Shown here: piece by piece, positions 15,725 to 25,524 of the stretch
How the letters are laid out: each line of letters opens with the position of its first letter
Position numbering within the stretch: position 1 is the stretch's first letter
Source: an uncultured Clostridia bacterium
GTDB lineage: Bacteria > Bacillota > Clostridia > TANB77 > CAG-508
DNA: 29,820 nt
NCBI GenBank assembly: GCA_934180065.1
Contig: CAKPRA010000022.1
Span: forward strand, 1-29,820
Direction of reading: 5' to 3'
Notes under the pieces: model-generated
Seen by the model: the letters and a program-made list of their open reading frames with translations, nothing else
Told to the model about the DNA's origin: nothing
The model's database searches: none
Position numbers and translations under genes: made by a program

Positions 15725-16906
15725 TTATTTCAAAAGCTCAGATTTAAAGCTTTTTCCCATTAATATTGGCAAATTAAATAGGTCTAATATTGTTGCTGAT
15801 ATATCTGCATATGTTGCTCTAATTCCTAAATTAACATTCTCTTTAATTTGTTTACCATAAACTAAAATTGGAATATATTCTCTTGAATGATCTGTACTTG
15901 GTGTTGTTGGATCATTACCATGATCAGCAGTTATTATAAGCATATCATCATCTTTCATATTTGACATTATTTCTGGTAATTTTTTGTCAAAATACTCAAG
16001 AGCATCACTATATCCTTTAACATTATTTCTATGTCCATATAACATATCAAAATCAACTAAATTTGTAAATATTAATCCTTTTGAATCTTTTTTTAGATAT
16101 TTAATTGTTTGCTCTATACCATCTGAATTTCCGTTTGTATGAATTGCAGTAGTAATTCCTCTTCCAGAAAATAAATCCTCTATTTTTCCAATTGCAATAA
16201 CTTCAGCATCTTTATTTTCCTTTGTAATAACATCTAACATTGTCGTTCCAAAAGTGTTTGATTCAAAATCTTTTCTATTATATGTTCTTACAAAATTCTC
16301 AGCATTATCACCAATAAAAGGTCTTGCTATTACTGTTCCAACATTATATTTTGGATTATCAAGAATCTCTCGCGCAATTTTACACATCTCATATAATTTA
16401 GGAACAGAAATTATATCTTCATGAGCCTCGATTTGAAAAACACTATCTGCAGAAGTATATATAATTGGAAATCCTGTTTTCATATGCTCTTCACCAAAAC
16501 GTTTTAAAATTTCTGTACCAGAGCCAACTTCATTACATAAAATATTTCCACAGCCTGTTTTTTCTATAAATTCATCTATTAGCTCTTTTGGAAAAGCATT
16601 TGGATATGTCTTAAAACCTGGATGTTTTGCATACCCACTTATCTCCCAATGTCCAACAGGACTATTTTTACCATCACATGTTTCAATTGCCTTTCCATAT
16701 GCGCCTATAGCTTTAGGCTCTTTATCAGAAATATCAATTCCATCTATATTGTACAGTCCCAATTTCTTCATATTTGGTAAATTAGGATGTGTTTGATTAT
16801 AAATGTTTACTAAAGTATTACTTCCCTCATCACCATATTTTTTAGCATCTGGAGCTTCACCAGCTCCAAAACCATCTAAAACAATTATTATAGCTCTATT
16901 AATCAT
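15725..16906 (-). CDS. deoB: Phosphopentomutase
   Basis: 393 residues, full length. It interconverts (deoxy)ribose-1-phosphate and -5-phosphate in nucleoside salvage. Alkaline-phosphatase-superfamily metal sites are visible: IVLDGFGAGEAPDAKKYGD and SNTLVN at the N-terminus, SADSVFQIEAHED in the middle, and ITADHGNDPTTPSTDHSREY near the C-terminus. AAAGGAG precedes the ATG. It follows thrS by only 21 bases, so it is likely read through from the T-box controlled transcript; no other deo genes are here, which is an unusual pairing. Confidence 0.96.
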   Translation of the reverse strand: MINRAIIIVLDGFGAGEAPDAKKYGDEGSNTLVNIYNQTHPNLPNMKKLGLYNIDGIDISDKEPKAIGAYGKAIETCDGKNSPVGHWEISGYAKHPGFKTYPNAFPKELIDEFIEKTGCGNILCNEVGSGTEILKRFGEEHMKTGFPIIYTSADSVFQIEAHEDIISVPKLYEMCKIAREILDNPKYNVGTVIARPFIGDNAENFVRTYNRKDFESNTFGTTMLDVITKENKDAEVIAIGKIEDLFSGRGITTAIHTNGNSDGIEQTIKYLKKDSKGLIFTNLVDFDMLYGHRNNVKGYSDALEYFDKKLPEIMSNMKDDDMLIITADHGNDPTTPSTDHSREYIPILVYGKQIKENVNLGIRATYADISATILDLFNLPILMGKSFKSELLK

Positions 16907-16927
16907 AAAATTTCTCCTTTGTAAATA

Positions 16928-18859
16928 TTATTTTTCAAAAATAAAATTATCTATTTCATATTTAACTTTATTTTTAAAATCATCAACAGACATAGCTCCT
17001 ATATCTCCATCTTTATGAGATCTTACACCCACTGCATTTTCTTCCATTTCTTTATTTCCAATTATCAACATATATGGAACCTTTTCAAGTTGTGCCTCAC
17101 GAATCTTATATCCTATTTTCTCATTTCTGTCATCTAGACGAACTCTAACTCCAAGTTTTCTCAATTCATCTTGTACCTTTTTTGCATATTCAACATGAGC
17201 ATCTGAAATAGGTAATATCTTCACTTGAACAGGTGCAAGCCATGTTGGAAGTACACCCTTCGTTTCTTCCAATAAGAAAGCCATAAATCTATCTGAAGTA
17301 CCTAAAATTGCTCTATGAATTACAACAGGTCTATGATTTTGGCCATCTTCACCAACATATGTTAAATCAAATCTCTCAGGTAATGCAAAATCTAATTGAC
17401 ATGTAGAAACTGTTACATCATGTCCTAAAGCTGATTTTATTTGTACATCAAGTTTTGGACCATAAAAAGCTGCCTCTCCCTCAGCCTCATAAAAATCAAC
17501 ATTCATTTCAGTTAATATCTCACGTAATTGAGATTCTGCTGTTTCCCACATTTCATCATTATCAATGTATTTCACTTTATCATTTTTATCTCTTAAAGAT
17601 AATCTAAATTTATAATTTTTAAAACCAAAATCTTTATAAACTGATAATATTAATTTAACAACTTGTCCAAATTCATCTTTTATTTGGTCAGGTCTTACAA
17701 ATAAATGTGCATCATTTTGACACATTTGTCTAACACGCTCTAAACCACAAACAGCACCACTATTTTCCCATCTAAAATCATGTGCTAATTCACCTATTTT
17801 TATTGGTAAATCTTTGTATGAACGAAGTTCACTTTTATATATTAGCATATGATGTGGACAATTCATAGGTCTTAAAACAAGCTCTTCATTATCCATTTTC
17901 ATAACAGGAAACATATCATCTTTATAATGATCCCAATGTCCACTAATTTTATATAGCTCAGTATTTGCTAAAGATGGTGTATATACATGCCAATATCCTA
18001 AAGCAAGCTCTTTATCTTGAATATATCTTTCAAGAGTTCTTCTAATAGTAGCTCCATTTGGTAAATAAATTGGAAGACCAGCACCTACTAATTTATGAGT
18101 CATAAACAATTTCAAATCTTTACCAATCTTTCTGTGATCACGCTCTTTAGCTTCTTCTTGTAATTTTATAAACTCTTCCAATTGGCTTGCTTTTGGGAAA
18201 GAAATAGCATAAATTCTTTGAAGCATTTTATTTTTTTCACTACCTCTCCAATAAGCACCTGAATTTGAAAGTAATTTAATAGATTTAACTTTACCAGTAC
18301 TCATTAAGTGAGGACCTGCACATAAGTCAGTAAATTCACCTTGTTTATAAAATGAAATTTCTTCACCTTCAGGTAAATCATTAATTAGCTCTATTTTATA
18401 AGGTTGATCTGCCATTAATTTTAAAGCTTCATCTTTTGGTAAAGAAAATCTTTCAATTGGCAAATCTTCTTTAATAATTTTTTTCATTTCAGCTTCAATT
18501 TTTTCTTTATCAGCATCATTAAAAGTTTCTATCGTATCAAAATCATAGTAAAAACCTTCATCAATTGAAGGACCAATAGCAAATTTGGTATCTGGAAATA
18601 ATCTCTTAACTGCTTGTGCCATTATATGTGAAGTTGTATGCCAATAAGCCTTTTTGCCATCTAAATCTGAATCAAAAGTTAATATTTCTAATTTAGAATC
18701 TTCATTTAATTCAAATCTTAAATCAACAACCTTTCCATTAACTCTTCCAGCTGTAGCAACTCTAGCTAAACCTTCACTAATTTTTTTAGCAACATCTATA
18801 ACACTGCTGCCTTGCTCCACTTCTAAAAGAGAGCCATCTTTCAATTCAACTTTAACCAT
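16928..18859 (-). CDS. thrS: Threonyl-tRNA synthetase
   Basis: 643 residues, full length. Order: TGS domain (1-61), editing domain with HTTSHIMAQAVKRLFP and DLCAGPHL, class II catalytic core with RPMNCPHHM and RWENSGAVCGLERVRQM, and C-terminal anticodon-binding domain starting near PVQVKILPISD with LDDRNEKIGYKIREAQ. Cytoplasmic; charges tRNA-Thr. AAGGAGGAG lies just before the ATG. Expression is controlled by the T-box leader upstream. Confidence 0.98.
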   Translation of the reverse strand: MVKVELKDGSLLEVEQGSSVIDVAKKISEGLARVATAGRVNGKVVDLRFELNEDSKLEILTFDSDLDGKKAYWHTTSHIMAQAVKRLFPDTKFAIGPSIDEGFYYDFDTIETFNDADKEKIEAEMKKIIKEDLPIERFSLPKDEALKLMADQPYKIELINDLPEGEEISFYKQGEFTDLCAGPHLMSTGKVKSIKLLSNSGAYWRGSEKNKMLQRIYAISFPKASQLEEFIKLQEEAKERDHRKIGKDLKLFMTHKLVGAGLPIYLPNGATIRRTLERYIQDKELALGYWHVYTPSLANTELYKISGHWDHYKDDMFPVMKMDNEELVLRPMNCPHHMLIYKSELRSYKDLPIKIGELAHDFRWENSGAVCGLERVRQMCQNDAHLFVRPDQIKDEFGQVVKLILSVYKDFGFKNYKFRLSLRDKNDKVKYIDNDEMWETAESQLREILTEMNVDFYEAEGEAAFYGPKLDVQIKSALGHDVTVSTCQLDFALPERFDLTYVGEDGQNHRPVVIHRAILGTSDRFMAFLLEETKGVLPTWLAPVQVKILPISDAHVEYAKKVQDELRKLGVRVRLDDRNEKIGYKIREAQLEKVPYMLIIGNKEMEENAVGVRSHKDGDIGAMSVDDFKNKVKYEIDNFIFEK

Positions 18860-18872
18860 AAAAACTCCTCCT

Positions 18873-18920
18873 TATATTATAAAAGCACTCCTAAAGGCAC
18901 TAATTACCTTTAGGAGTGCT
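18873..18920 (-). terminator. T-box terminator (attenuator) before thrS
   Basis: AGCACTCCTAAAGG and its complement around a 9-nt loop, followed by TTTTATAAT on the minus strand. The 5' arm follows the T-box core and would compete with the antiterminator. Confidence 0.88.
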
Positions 18921-19102
18921 ATATTAACACGGTTCCATCCTATTTTTAACTTTATTTATACTTTTAACGCAAGCTACACGACCAAACTATTTGGCAACAA
19001 TGAGGTAGTTTTTCAAATATATTTTTAAGATTAGCTTTCAGCACATTACTAATCATCTCTTTTAAAAAGTGATATTTTACTTTTTCTCATTTATGTTTTT
19101 AT
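18873..19102 (-). ncRNA. T-box riboswitch leader of thrS
   Basis: Minus strand. The base of stem I is AATGAG (19091-19086) with CTCATT (19004-18999). Thr codons ACT (19009-19007) and ACC (19006-19004) lie just before its 3' strand, fitting a specifier loop; ACT followed by A is the better candidate. The T-box core AGGATGGAACCGTGTTA is at 18941-18925 (consensus AGGGTGGNACCGCG). A 14-bp perfect terminator stem (18920-18907 with 18897-18884) and T-rich tail follow. Uncharged tRNA-Thr would favour the antiterminator and thrS transcription. Confidence 0.9.
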
Positions 19103-19108
19103 GCATTT

Positions 19109-19136
19109 ATTATACTATATTTTTTTTCAAAGTCAA
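19109..19136 (-). promoter_or_regulatory. Promoter of the thrS T-box transcript
   Basis: Minus strand: TTGACT (19136-19131), 16-nt spacer, TATAAT (19114-19109), a few bases upstream of the T-box leader. Confidence 0.75.
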
Positions 19137-19187
19137 TACAAAAATTAAATATGTTACTATTCATAGCTAAATATCAATTTAATTTAG

Positions 19188-19360
19188 TAGAGTAGGAAAT
19201 GTGAATATATATATTAAAAAAAGTGACGCGCAGCTTGGGAGCTTTTAGATAATATCTTAATACCACAAAACTAAAACGAGGGCACTACAATCCTCACACA
19301 ACTTTGCACGGGCGACCAGCAAGTCACGCATTTTTAATATATATATTCACATTTCCGGCT
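19188..19360. repeat. Element family 1, copy C (full length, 173 bp)
   Basis: Begins TAGAGTAGGAAATGTG and ends ATTTCCGGCT. Both ends carry the 20-bp-plus inverted repeat with the AT core. The interior has GTGACGCGCAGCTTGGGAGC, the TTTTAG / CTAAAA pair and GGGCGACCAGC. Its right end lies about 20 bases after the stop of the WG-repeat gene and its left end about 50 bases upstream of the thrS promoter. With the T-box it accounts for the gene-free stretch 18860-19382. Confidence 0.88.
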
Positions 19361-19382
19361 CATAAAAAAACATAATATTAAT

Positions 19383-20840
19383 CTAAATATCTTTTTTCAC
19401 ATTAACAGTATGAACTCTTGAAGTTGATCTATCTATAATATAATTTATATAATACTCATATTCATTATTTTCCATATTTTTAAATACCTCAGTTAATGAA
19501 ACTGCAATTTTCTCTCCATTATCAGCATTAAAAACTCCATAAAAAGACTTTTCTTTATTATATAAAAATACTACCCCAGTTACACCATTTTTCATATTTG
19601 GAATCATCACAACACTATCACCACTTTGATTTAGACTACATCCTATATCAGCATATTGTGGTTCAATTAATTTTAAGCCATTTACATTATATAATCCCCA
19701 TAACCCATTAATCTTAACAGGAATATATTTTTCATTTAAAATATATTTGCTTGTTATATCAGAGTATTTTTCTTCATTTATTCCAATATCCTCAAAATTT
19801 GGTTGTAATATTATATTTCCAGTATTATTTATAATTCCATATTTTCCGTTTTCTTTTACCAAAAAATAATCAAAGTTATTTGTAATTTCCTTTATTTCAG
19901 AATATTGTGAAGTTATATTTTTTGTAACTTCTTGATTATTTAAATCCAAATATAACAAACATTTCTTATTATCATTTTGTGTTACAGCAGATATAACTTT
20001 AGTACCTTCATTAAAATCCAGATTTGTATATTTACAACTAACAACATATGAATCAAATTTATCCGAATTTGTATAACTACCAATTCCTAAATTTCCATTC
20101 TCATCTTGCAAAATAACCATTCCATATTTTAATAGTCTTTTATTTTTATAACTATAATTTTTTGAGCTCAACACATTTGATCTTTTATCCTTTGCCAAAT
20201 TCTCTAAATAATCTAATTTATATATATTTAAAGTATTATTTTTTTGATTATATGAAACAGAAACATCAAATCCAAGCTCAATTCCTTCCAAACTTGTGTA
20301 TAATTCATCATTTTGATATAAAACACTATTTGCTATTGTAAAATATTCAAAATCAACCTTTGTCATATTTTCAATTTCTTCAAACTCACTATTACTTGTA
20401 GAGCTTTTATTACTTTTAGATTCATCTGAATTTTCTTCAACAATTGCTTTGTATATTTTATCAGATCCAGCAACATAAGAAGTATAAATATTATCTAACT
20501 TCACTTGACACTTAGTTTTATCCTCACCTTTTTTCTTATATTCACTATTATAAAATTGACAATTTAAAATAGTTGATAATTTTCTTACAGAAACATATAC
20601 ATTTCCATTATCTACTATTACCTTTCCCTTATCATCTTTTAATAATAATTCATCACCAATATCTGCTAAATAATTACCATCTAAATTACATTTAAACTTT
20701 TTATTATTTATAATGCCCCTATAAACCAATAAAACAATACATATTACAACTAAAATTATCAAAAGTCTTATTATTACTTTAAAAATTTTTCTTTTTTTCT
20801 CTTGTTCTTGATACCATTCTTTTTCGTCTATTAAAGTCAT
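19383..20840 (-). CDS. WG-repeat surface protein with N-terminal membrane anchor
   Basis: 485 residues from ATG 20840. An ATG nine bases upstream overlaps the AAAGGA ribosome site, so 20840 (spacing 8) is the better start. Charged cytoplasmic stretch (EKEWYQEQEKKRK), a membrane segment (about 22-40), then two regions like copper-amine-oxidase N-terminal (stalk) domains (VYVSVRKLSTILNCQ; LYTSLEGIELGFDVSVSY). The C-terminal part is a WG-repeat fold with clear units FLVKENGKYGIINNTGN and IPVKINGLWGLYNVNG. Such proteins are cell-surface scaffolds of unknown ligand. It follows tgt by about 35 bases and is probably in the queA-tgt transcript, where yajC is common in other bacteria. Confidence 0.85.
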   Translation of the reverse strand: MTLIDEKEWYQEQEKKRKIFKVIIRLLIILVVICIVLLVYRGIINNKKFKCNLDGNYLADIGDELLLKDDKGKVIVDNGNVYVSVRKLSTILNCQFYNSEYKKKGEDKTKCQVKLDNIYTSYVAGSDKIYKAIVEENSDESKSNKSSTSNSEFEEIENMTKVDFEYFTIANSVLYQNDELYTSLEGIELGFDVSVSYNQKNNTLNIYKLDYLENLAKDKRSNVLSSKNYSYKNKRLLKYGMVILQDENGNLGIGSYTNSDKFDSYVVSCKYTNLDFNEGTKVISAVTQNDNKKCLLYLDLNNQEVTKNITSQYSEIKEITNNFDYFLVKENGKYGIINNTGNIILQPNFEDIGINEEKYSDITSKYILNEKYIPVKINGLWGLYNVNGLKLIEPQYADIGCSLNQSGDSVVMIPNMKNGVTGVVFLYNKEKSFYGVFNADNGEKIAVSLTEVFKNMENNEYEYYINYIIDRSTSRVHTVNVKKDI

Positions 20841-20875
20841 CTTCAACATCCTTTCTAAGAAAAATTTTTTCCTTA

Positions 20876-22003
<1,128 letters not shown>

Positions 22004-22021
22004 TATTCTGCCCTCTTTTCT

Positions 22022-23047
22022 TTATTCTATAAACATTGCATCTCCAAAACTGAAAAATCTATATTTCTCTTCAACAGCTTTTTTATAACTATCCAATATA
22101 AAATCTCTGCCTGCCAATGCTGAAACTAACATCACTAAAGTAGATTCTGGTAAATGAAAATTTGTAATCAATCCATCAATACATTTAAACTTATATCCTG
22201 GATATATATAAATATTTGTATCACCTTCTATTTCTTTTACCATTCCATTATCATCTGCTACAGATTCCAAAACCCTACAAGATGTTGTTCCTACAGCTAT
22301 AATTCTTCCACCATTTTTACGTGTATTATTTATTTTTTCAGCATCTTCTGCCTTTATATAATAATGCTCTGTATGCATATCATGGTCTTCAATATTTTCC
22401 TCTTTCACAGGTCTAAAAGTACCAATTCCAACATGAAGAGTTACATTCGCAATTTCTACACCTTTTGCTTTTATTTGATTTAATAAATCTTCTGTAAAGT
22501 GTAGCCCAGCTGTTGGCGCAGCTGCAGAGCCTTCATATTTAGCATATACAGTTTGATACATTTCTTTTTTCTCTAATTTTTCTTTGATATATGGAGGTAA
22601 TGGCATAAGACCAATCTGATCAAGTATTTCATTGAATATTCCATCATATTCAAATTTTACTTTTCTATTTCCACCCTCCATTTTATCAATAATTTCTGCC
22701 TTTAAAATACCATCTCCAAAATCAACTCTAGCACCAGGCATTAACTTTTTACCAGGTCTTACCATAACTTCCCAAGTATCTCCTTCAATTCTATTTAAAA
22801 GCAAAAATTCAACATTAGCACCAGTCTTCTCTTTTACACCATATAATCTAGCTGGTATTACTTTAGTATTATTTCTAACCAAGCAATCACCAGGTTTCAA
22901 ATAATCTATTATATCTTTAAAAATTTTATGTTCAATAGTTTCATTATTTCTATGTAATACCATAAGTCTTGCTTCATCTCTTTTTTCTATCGGAGTTTGG
23001 GCTATAAGCTCTTTTGGTAATTCATAATTAAAATCTGATAATTTCAT
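22022..23047 (-). CDS. queA: S-adenosylmethionine:tRNA ribosyltransferase-isomerase
   Basis: 341 residues. Adds the ribosyl moiety of SAM to preQ1-tRNA to give epoxyqueuosine. Diagnostic blocks: FNYELPKELIAQTPIEKRDEA at the start (given in part: LPKELIAQ), NNTKVIPARLYG, GSAAAPTAGLHFT, LHVGIGTFRPV and NFHLPESTLVMLVSALAG. Ribosome site AAAGG with a long spacer before the ATG. Forms a queA-tgt pair; the metalloprotease-like gene ends 20 bases upstream, suggesting one transcript. Confidence 0.97.
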   Translation of the reverse strand: MKLSDFNYELPKELIAQTPIEKRDEARLMVLHRNNETIEHKIFKDIIDYLKPGDCLVRNNTKVIPARLYGVKEKTGANVEFLLLNRIEGDTWEVMVRPGKKLMPGARVDFGDGILKAEIIDKMEGGNRKVKFEYDGIFNEILDQIGLMPLPPYIKEKLEKKEMYQTVYAKYEGSAAAPTAGLHFTEDLLNQIKAKGVEIANVTLHVGIGTFRPVKEENIEDHDMHTEHYYIKAEDAEKINNTRKNGGRIIAVGTTSCRVLESVADDNGMVKEIEGDTNIYIYPGYKFKCIDGLITNFHLPESTLVMLVSALAGRDFILDSYKKAVEEKYRFFSFGDAMFIE

Positions 23048-23067
23048 TTTTATTCATTTCCTTTCAG

Positions 23068-24378
23068 TTATATATTATCATTAATTGTTTTTATTACAAG
23101 ATTTAATCTCTCAAATATATTCTTAACATCTTCAAATTCATTTAAAATCTGGCAATCAACAAAGTTTTCATCATCAATTGGTTTAAATTTGTAAATCTCC
23201 TTATCTAAACCCAATTTTCCATCAATATTTTTTGTCATATAATCTTTATACCAATAATATAACCCATATATATTATCAGTTTCATATCCAAATTTCTCGT
23301 AATCATGAAGTGATGGAACATCATAACCATATTTACGAGAATTTTTTTCAAGTGTATGTAAAAACTCATGAATAAACACTTCTTCTGGAAACATGTTTAA
23401 ATTTTCATCATATATATATTGACAACTTTTACTTGAAGTTGGCATTCTTATATCCGAAAATCCCATATTTTTATATTCCATACATCCCAAACCAATCCAA
23501 TTGTTAAAAGGAATAGATGACTTATCATCACTCAATCTAGTACATACAAAAATATGATCATAATAATCCAAATTCAGATATTTATCAATATTTTCAGAAA
23601 CATCTTTAGGATCCAAATAATATCCCTTTTCCTTATCATATGAAAGAGTTTTAATTGGAGTATCAATTTCAATAATTTTACATGAAGCATTCATCTGATT
23701 ATTACAAAAATACGAACATGTTGATTCAAATCTTTTAATACAATTTTTTATTTGATACACATCATTATCAGTCATTGAATATTTATAATTAATACCATTT
23801 AACGTAACATCTATATTTTTAAATACAAAACATACAAATTTCCAATTATTATATTCATCTAATTGACCCTTTTCAATCTTAAAATCCGAAAACCAAGCTT
23901 TTCCCTTAACATTTCCGAACTCGCAATCTCCACCTAGCATAAAACCAACATTTAAATCGCTATTTTCTCCAGAATTAAATAACAAAGAAACTAATTGCCA
24001 ATCACTAGTTCCAATTACACCTTTAGATTGCTCTGCACAATTTAATAGGCTTATCTTCGCTCCACTATTTTCATATGATTTATCCAAAATCTCTACATCC
24101 TCAGTTTTAATCATACAAGTTATTCTATATGCAGTATTTTTTTCAACTTTAATATTTTTATAAAAAGTTGCATTATTATAGTCTTTACTTTCAATCTTAT
24201 AACTATTATTATCTGAGTATTTTATTTTGTTATCTCTTGTAAAAAACGTTATACCAGGTTTTGATATTACTTTTTTGAAATATCCAAAACCTATTTTTTT
24301 ATACAAACTATTCATTACTAATATTGCTATTAAAAAGAAATTTGCTAAAAAAATTACATTTTTCAGAAAAACTTTCAT
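23068..24378 (-). CDS. Membrane-anchored HExxH metalloprotease-like protein with a CBM-like domain
   Basis: 436 residues. One N-terminal hydrophobic segment (about 7-25) anchors it outside the membrane. Residues about 55-172 look like a carbohydrate-binding beta-sandwich: VEKNTAYRITCMIKTEDVE, DWQLVSLLFNSG, AWFSDFKIEKG. The rest holds a zinc-peptidase motif HEFLH (H337-H341) with a downstream SLHDYEKFGYE segment that may give the third ligand. No named family is recognised, and substrates are unknown. Ribosome site GGGGGAG and a good promoter (24409-24437) support the start. First gene of the run to queA, tgt and the WG-repeat protein, an odd mix of surface and tRNA-modification genes. Confidence 0.78.
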   Translation of the reverse strand: MKVFLKNVIFLANFFLIAILVMNSLYKKIGFGYFKKVISKPGITFFTRDNKIKYSDNNSYKIESKDYNNATFYKNIKVEKNTAYRITCMIKTEDVEILDKSYENSGAKISLLNCAEQSKGVIGTSDWQLVSLLFNSGENSDLNVGFMLGGDCEFGNVKGKAWFSDFKIEKGQLDEYNNWKFVCFVFKNIDVTLNGINYKYSMTDNDVYQIKNCIKRFESTCSYFCNNQMNASCKIIEIDTPIKTLSYDKEKGYYLDPKDVSENIDKYLNLDYYDHIFVCTRLSDDKSSIPFNNWIGLGCMEYKNMGFSDIRMPTSSKSCQYIYDENLNMFPEEVFIHEFLHTLEKNSRKYGYDVPSLHDYEKFGYETDNIYGLYYWYKDYMTKNIDGKLGLDKEIYKFKPIDDENFVDCQILNEFEDVKNIFERLNLVIKTINDNI

Positions 24379-24408
24379 AACTCCCCCAAAATAATCACTA
24401 TGTTATAT

Positions 24409-24437
24409 ATTATACTAAATTTTTCCAAAAAATACAA
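24409..24437 (-). promoter_or_regulatory. Promoter of the metalloprotease-queA-tgt run
   Basis: Minus strand: TTGTAT (24437-24432), 17-nt spacer, TATAAT (24414-24409), about 30 nt before the ATG at 24378. Confidence 0.65.
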
Positions 24438-24499
24438 GCTTTCAGCATAATATTATGTATACTCACAACTATTCGCAACCAGCACCCAATTTAATTTAG

Positions 24500-24672
24500 T
24501 AGAGTAGGATATGTGGATATATATATTAAAAAAAGTGACGCGCAGCTTGGGAGCTTTTAGAAAACATCTTAATACCACCAAACTAAAACAAGGGCTCTAC
24601 CATTCTCACACTACTTTGTACGGGCGACCAGCAAGTCACGCATTTTTAATATATATATCCACATATCCGGCT
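24500..24672. repeat. Element family 1, copy D (full length, 173 bp)
   Basis: Begins TAGAGTAGGATATGTGG and ends CCACATATCCGGCT. Here the terminal repeats carry GTGG/CCAC where copies A and C have GTGA/TCAC, so both ends changed together and kept pairing. Interior closely matches copy C. With copy E it fills most of the gene-free stretch 24438-24887. Confidence 0.88.
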
Positions 24673-24677
24673 TATTA

Positions 24678-24836
24678 TAGTAAATTCACATATAAAAAAG
24701 TACGTGCAGCTTGGGAGCTTTTAGAAAACATCTTAATACCACCAAACTAAAACAAGGGCTCTACCAATCTCACACCACTTTGTATGGGCGACCAGCAAGT
24801 CACGTATTTTTAATATATATATTCACATATCCGGCT
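24678..24836. repeat. Element family 1, copy E (left end degenerate)
   Basis: Directly follows copy D in the same orientation. The interior is nearly identical to D, but the left terminal repeat is reduced (AAATTCACATATAAAAAAG) while the right one is intact. Near the ends ACGTG on the left can pair with CACGT on the right. A short stretch at about 24855-24880 (TTTTTAATATGCATATCCAGC) resembles another eroded right end. Confidence 0.82.
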
Positions 24837-24887
24837 TATTATATAGAATGAACAACTTTTTAATATGCATATCCAGCTTATATTAAA

Positions 24888-24922
24888 CAAAAAAGGATAA
24901 GACATCTAGCTTACCCCTTTAT
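24888..24922 (-). terminator. Terminator of greA
   Basis: Minus strand: AAAGGGGTAAG and CTTATCCTTT pair (one bulge, one G-U) around an 8-nt loop, followed by TTTTTTG; about 30 nt after the greA stop. Confidence 0.75.
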
Positions 24923-24952
24923 TATAAATCATTATTATTCACTTTCAAATAA

Positions 24953-25432
24953 CTATTTTGTTATTGATAAAATTTTATATTTAACTATACCAGCAGGAGC
25001 TTGAACATCTACCGTTTGGTTTTTCTTTGCACCTAATAAAGCCTTACCTATAGGTGATTCATTTGAAATTCTATTTTGAGCTAAATCAACCTCTGTAGAT
25101 CCCACTATTGTATATGATATTTCTTCATCAAATTCAATATCTAATAATTTAACTGTATTTCCTACTTGTACTGTTTTTGTATCAATTTCAGATTCATCTA
25201 TAATTTTAGCATATCTAACTTTATTTTCTAATTCATTTATTAAATTTTCATTTTCAGCTTGAGCATTTTTAGCTTCATCATATTCAGAGTTTTCTGATAA
25301 ATCACCAAAACCTAAAGCGATTTTTATACGTTCTGATATTTCAGCTCTCTTTTCTGTTTTTAAATATTCTAGCTCTTTTTCCAAATTTTCAAAACCCTCT
25401 TGAGTTAATATTACTTCTTTGTTTTCTTCCAT
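24953..25432 (-). CDS. greA: Transcription elongation factor GreA
   Basis: 159 residues from ATG 25432, the normal length. It rescues backtracked RNA polymerase by stimulating transcript cleavage. N-terminal coiled coil with LTQEGFENLEKELEYLK, acidic tip GDLSENSEYDEAK, and C-terminal FKBP-like domain ending in SPIGKALLGAKKNQTVDV. The frame is open to 25522, but AAAGGA precedes ATG 25432 and the promoter -35 box lies inside the extension, so the short start is right. Confidence 0.96.
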   Translation of the reverse strand: MEENKEVILTQEGFENLEKELEYLKTEKRAEISERIKIALGFGDLSENSEYDEAKNAQAENENLINELENKVRYAKIIDESEIDTKTVQVGNTVKLLDIEFDEEISYTIVGSTEVDLAQNRISNESPIGKALLGAKKNQTVDVQAPAGIVKYKILSITK

Positions 25433-25493
25433 AGCTTTCAGTCCTTTCTTTGCGTATATAATATATTTTATATCCCCAAATTTAATCCAAGAT

Positions 25494-25522
25494 ATCTTAA
25501 TCCTTTTTATTGTTTTTGTCAA
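25494..25522 (-). promoter_or_regulatory. Promoter of greA
   Basis: Minus strand: TTGACA (25522-25517), 17-nt spacer, TAAGAT (25499-25494), directly after the stop of the upstream gene. Leader about 55 nt. Confidence 0.75.
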
Positions 25523-25524
25523 GT

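Noticed and set aside
24511..24750. 79-residue plus-strand frame across copies D and E
   Set aside because: It runs through one repeat copy into the next with no ribosome site and is broken in other copies, so the element is not protein-coding in this frame.
25433..25522. Longer GreA starting at 25522
   Set aside because: The extension overlaps the promoter -35 and -10 boxes, and GreA proteins begin where ATG 25432 does.
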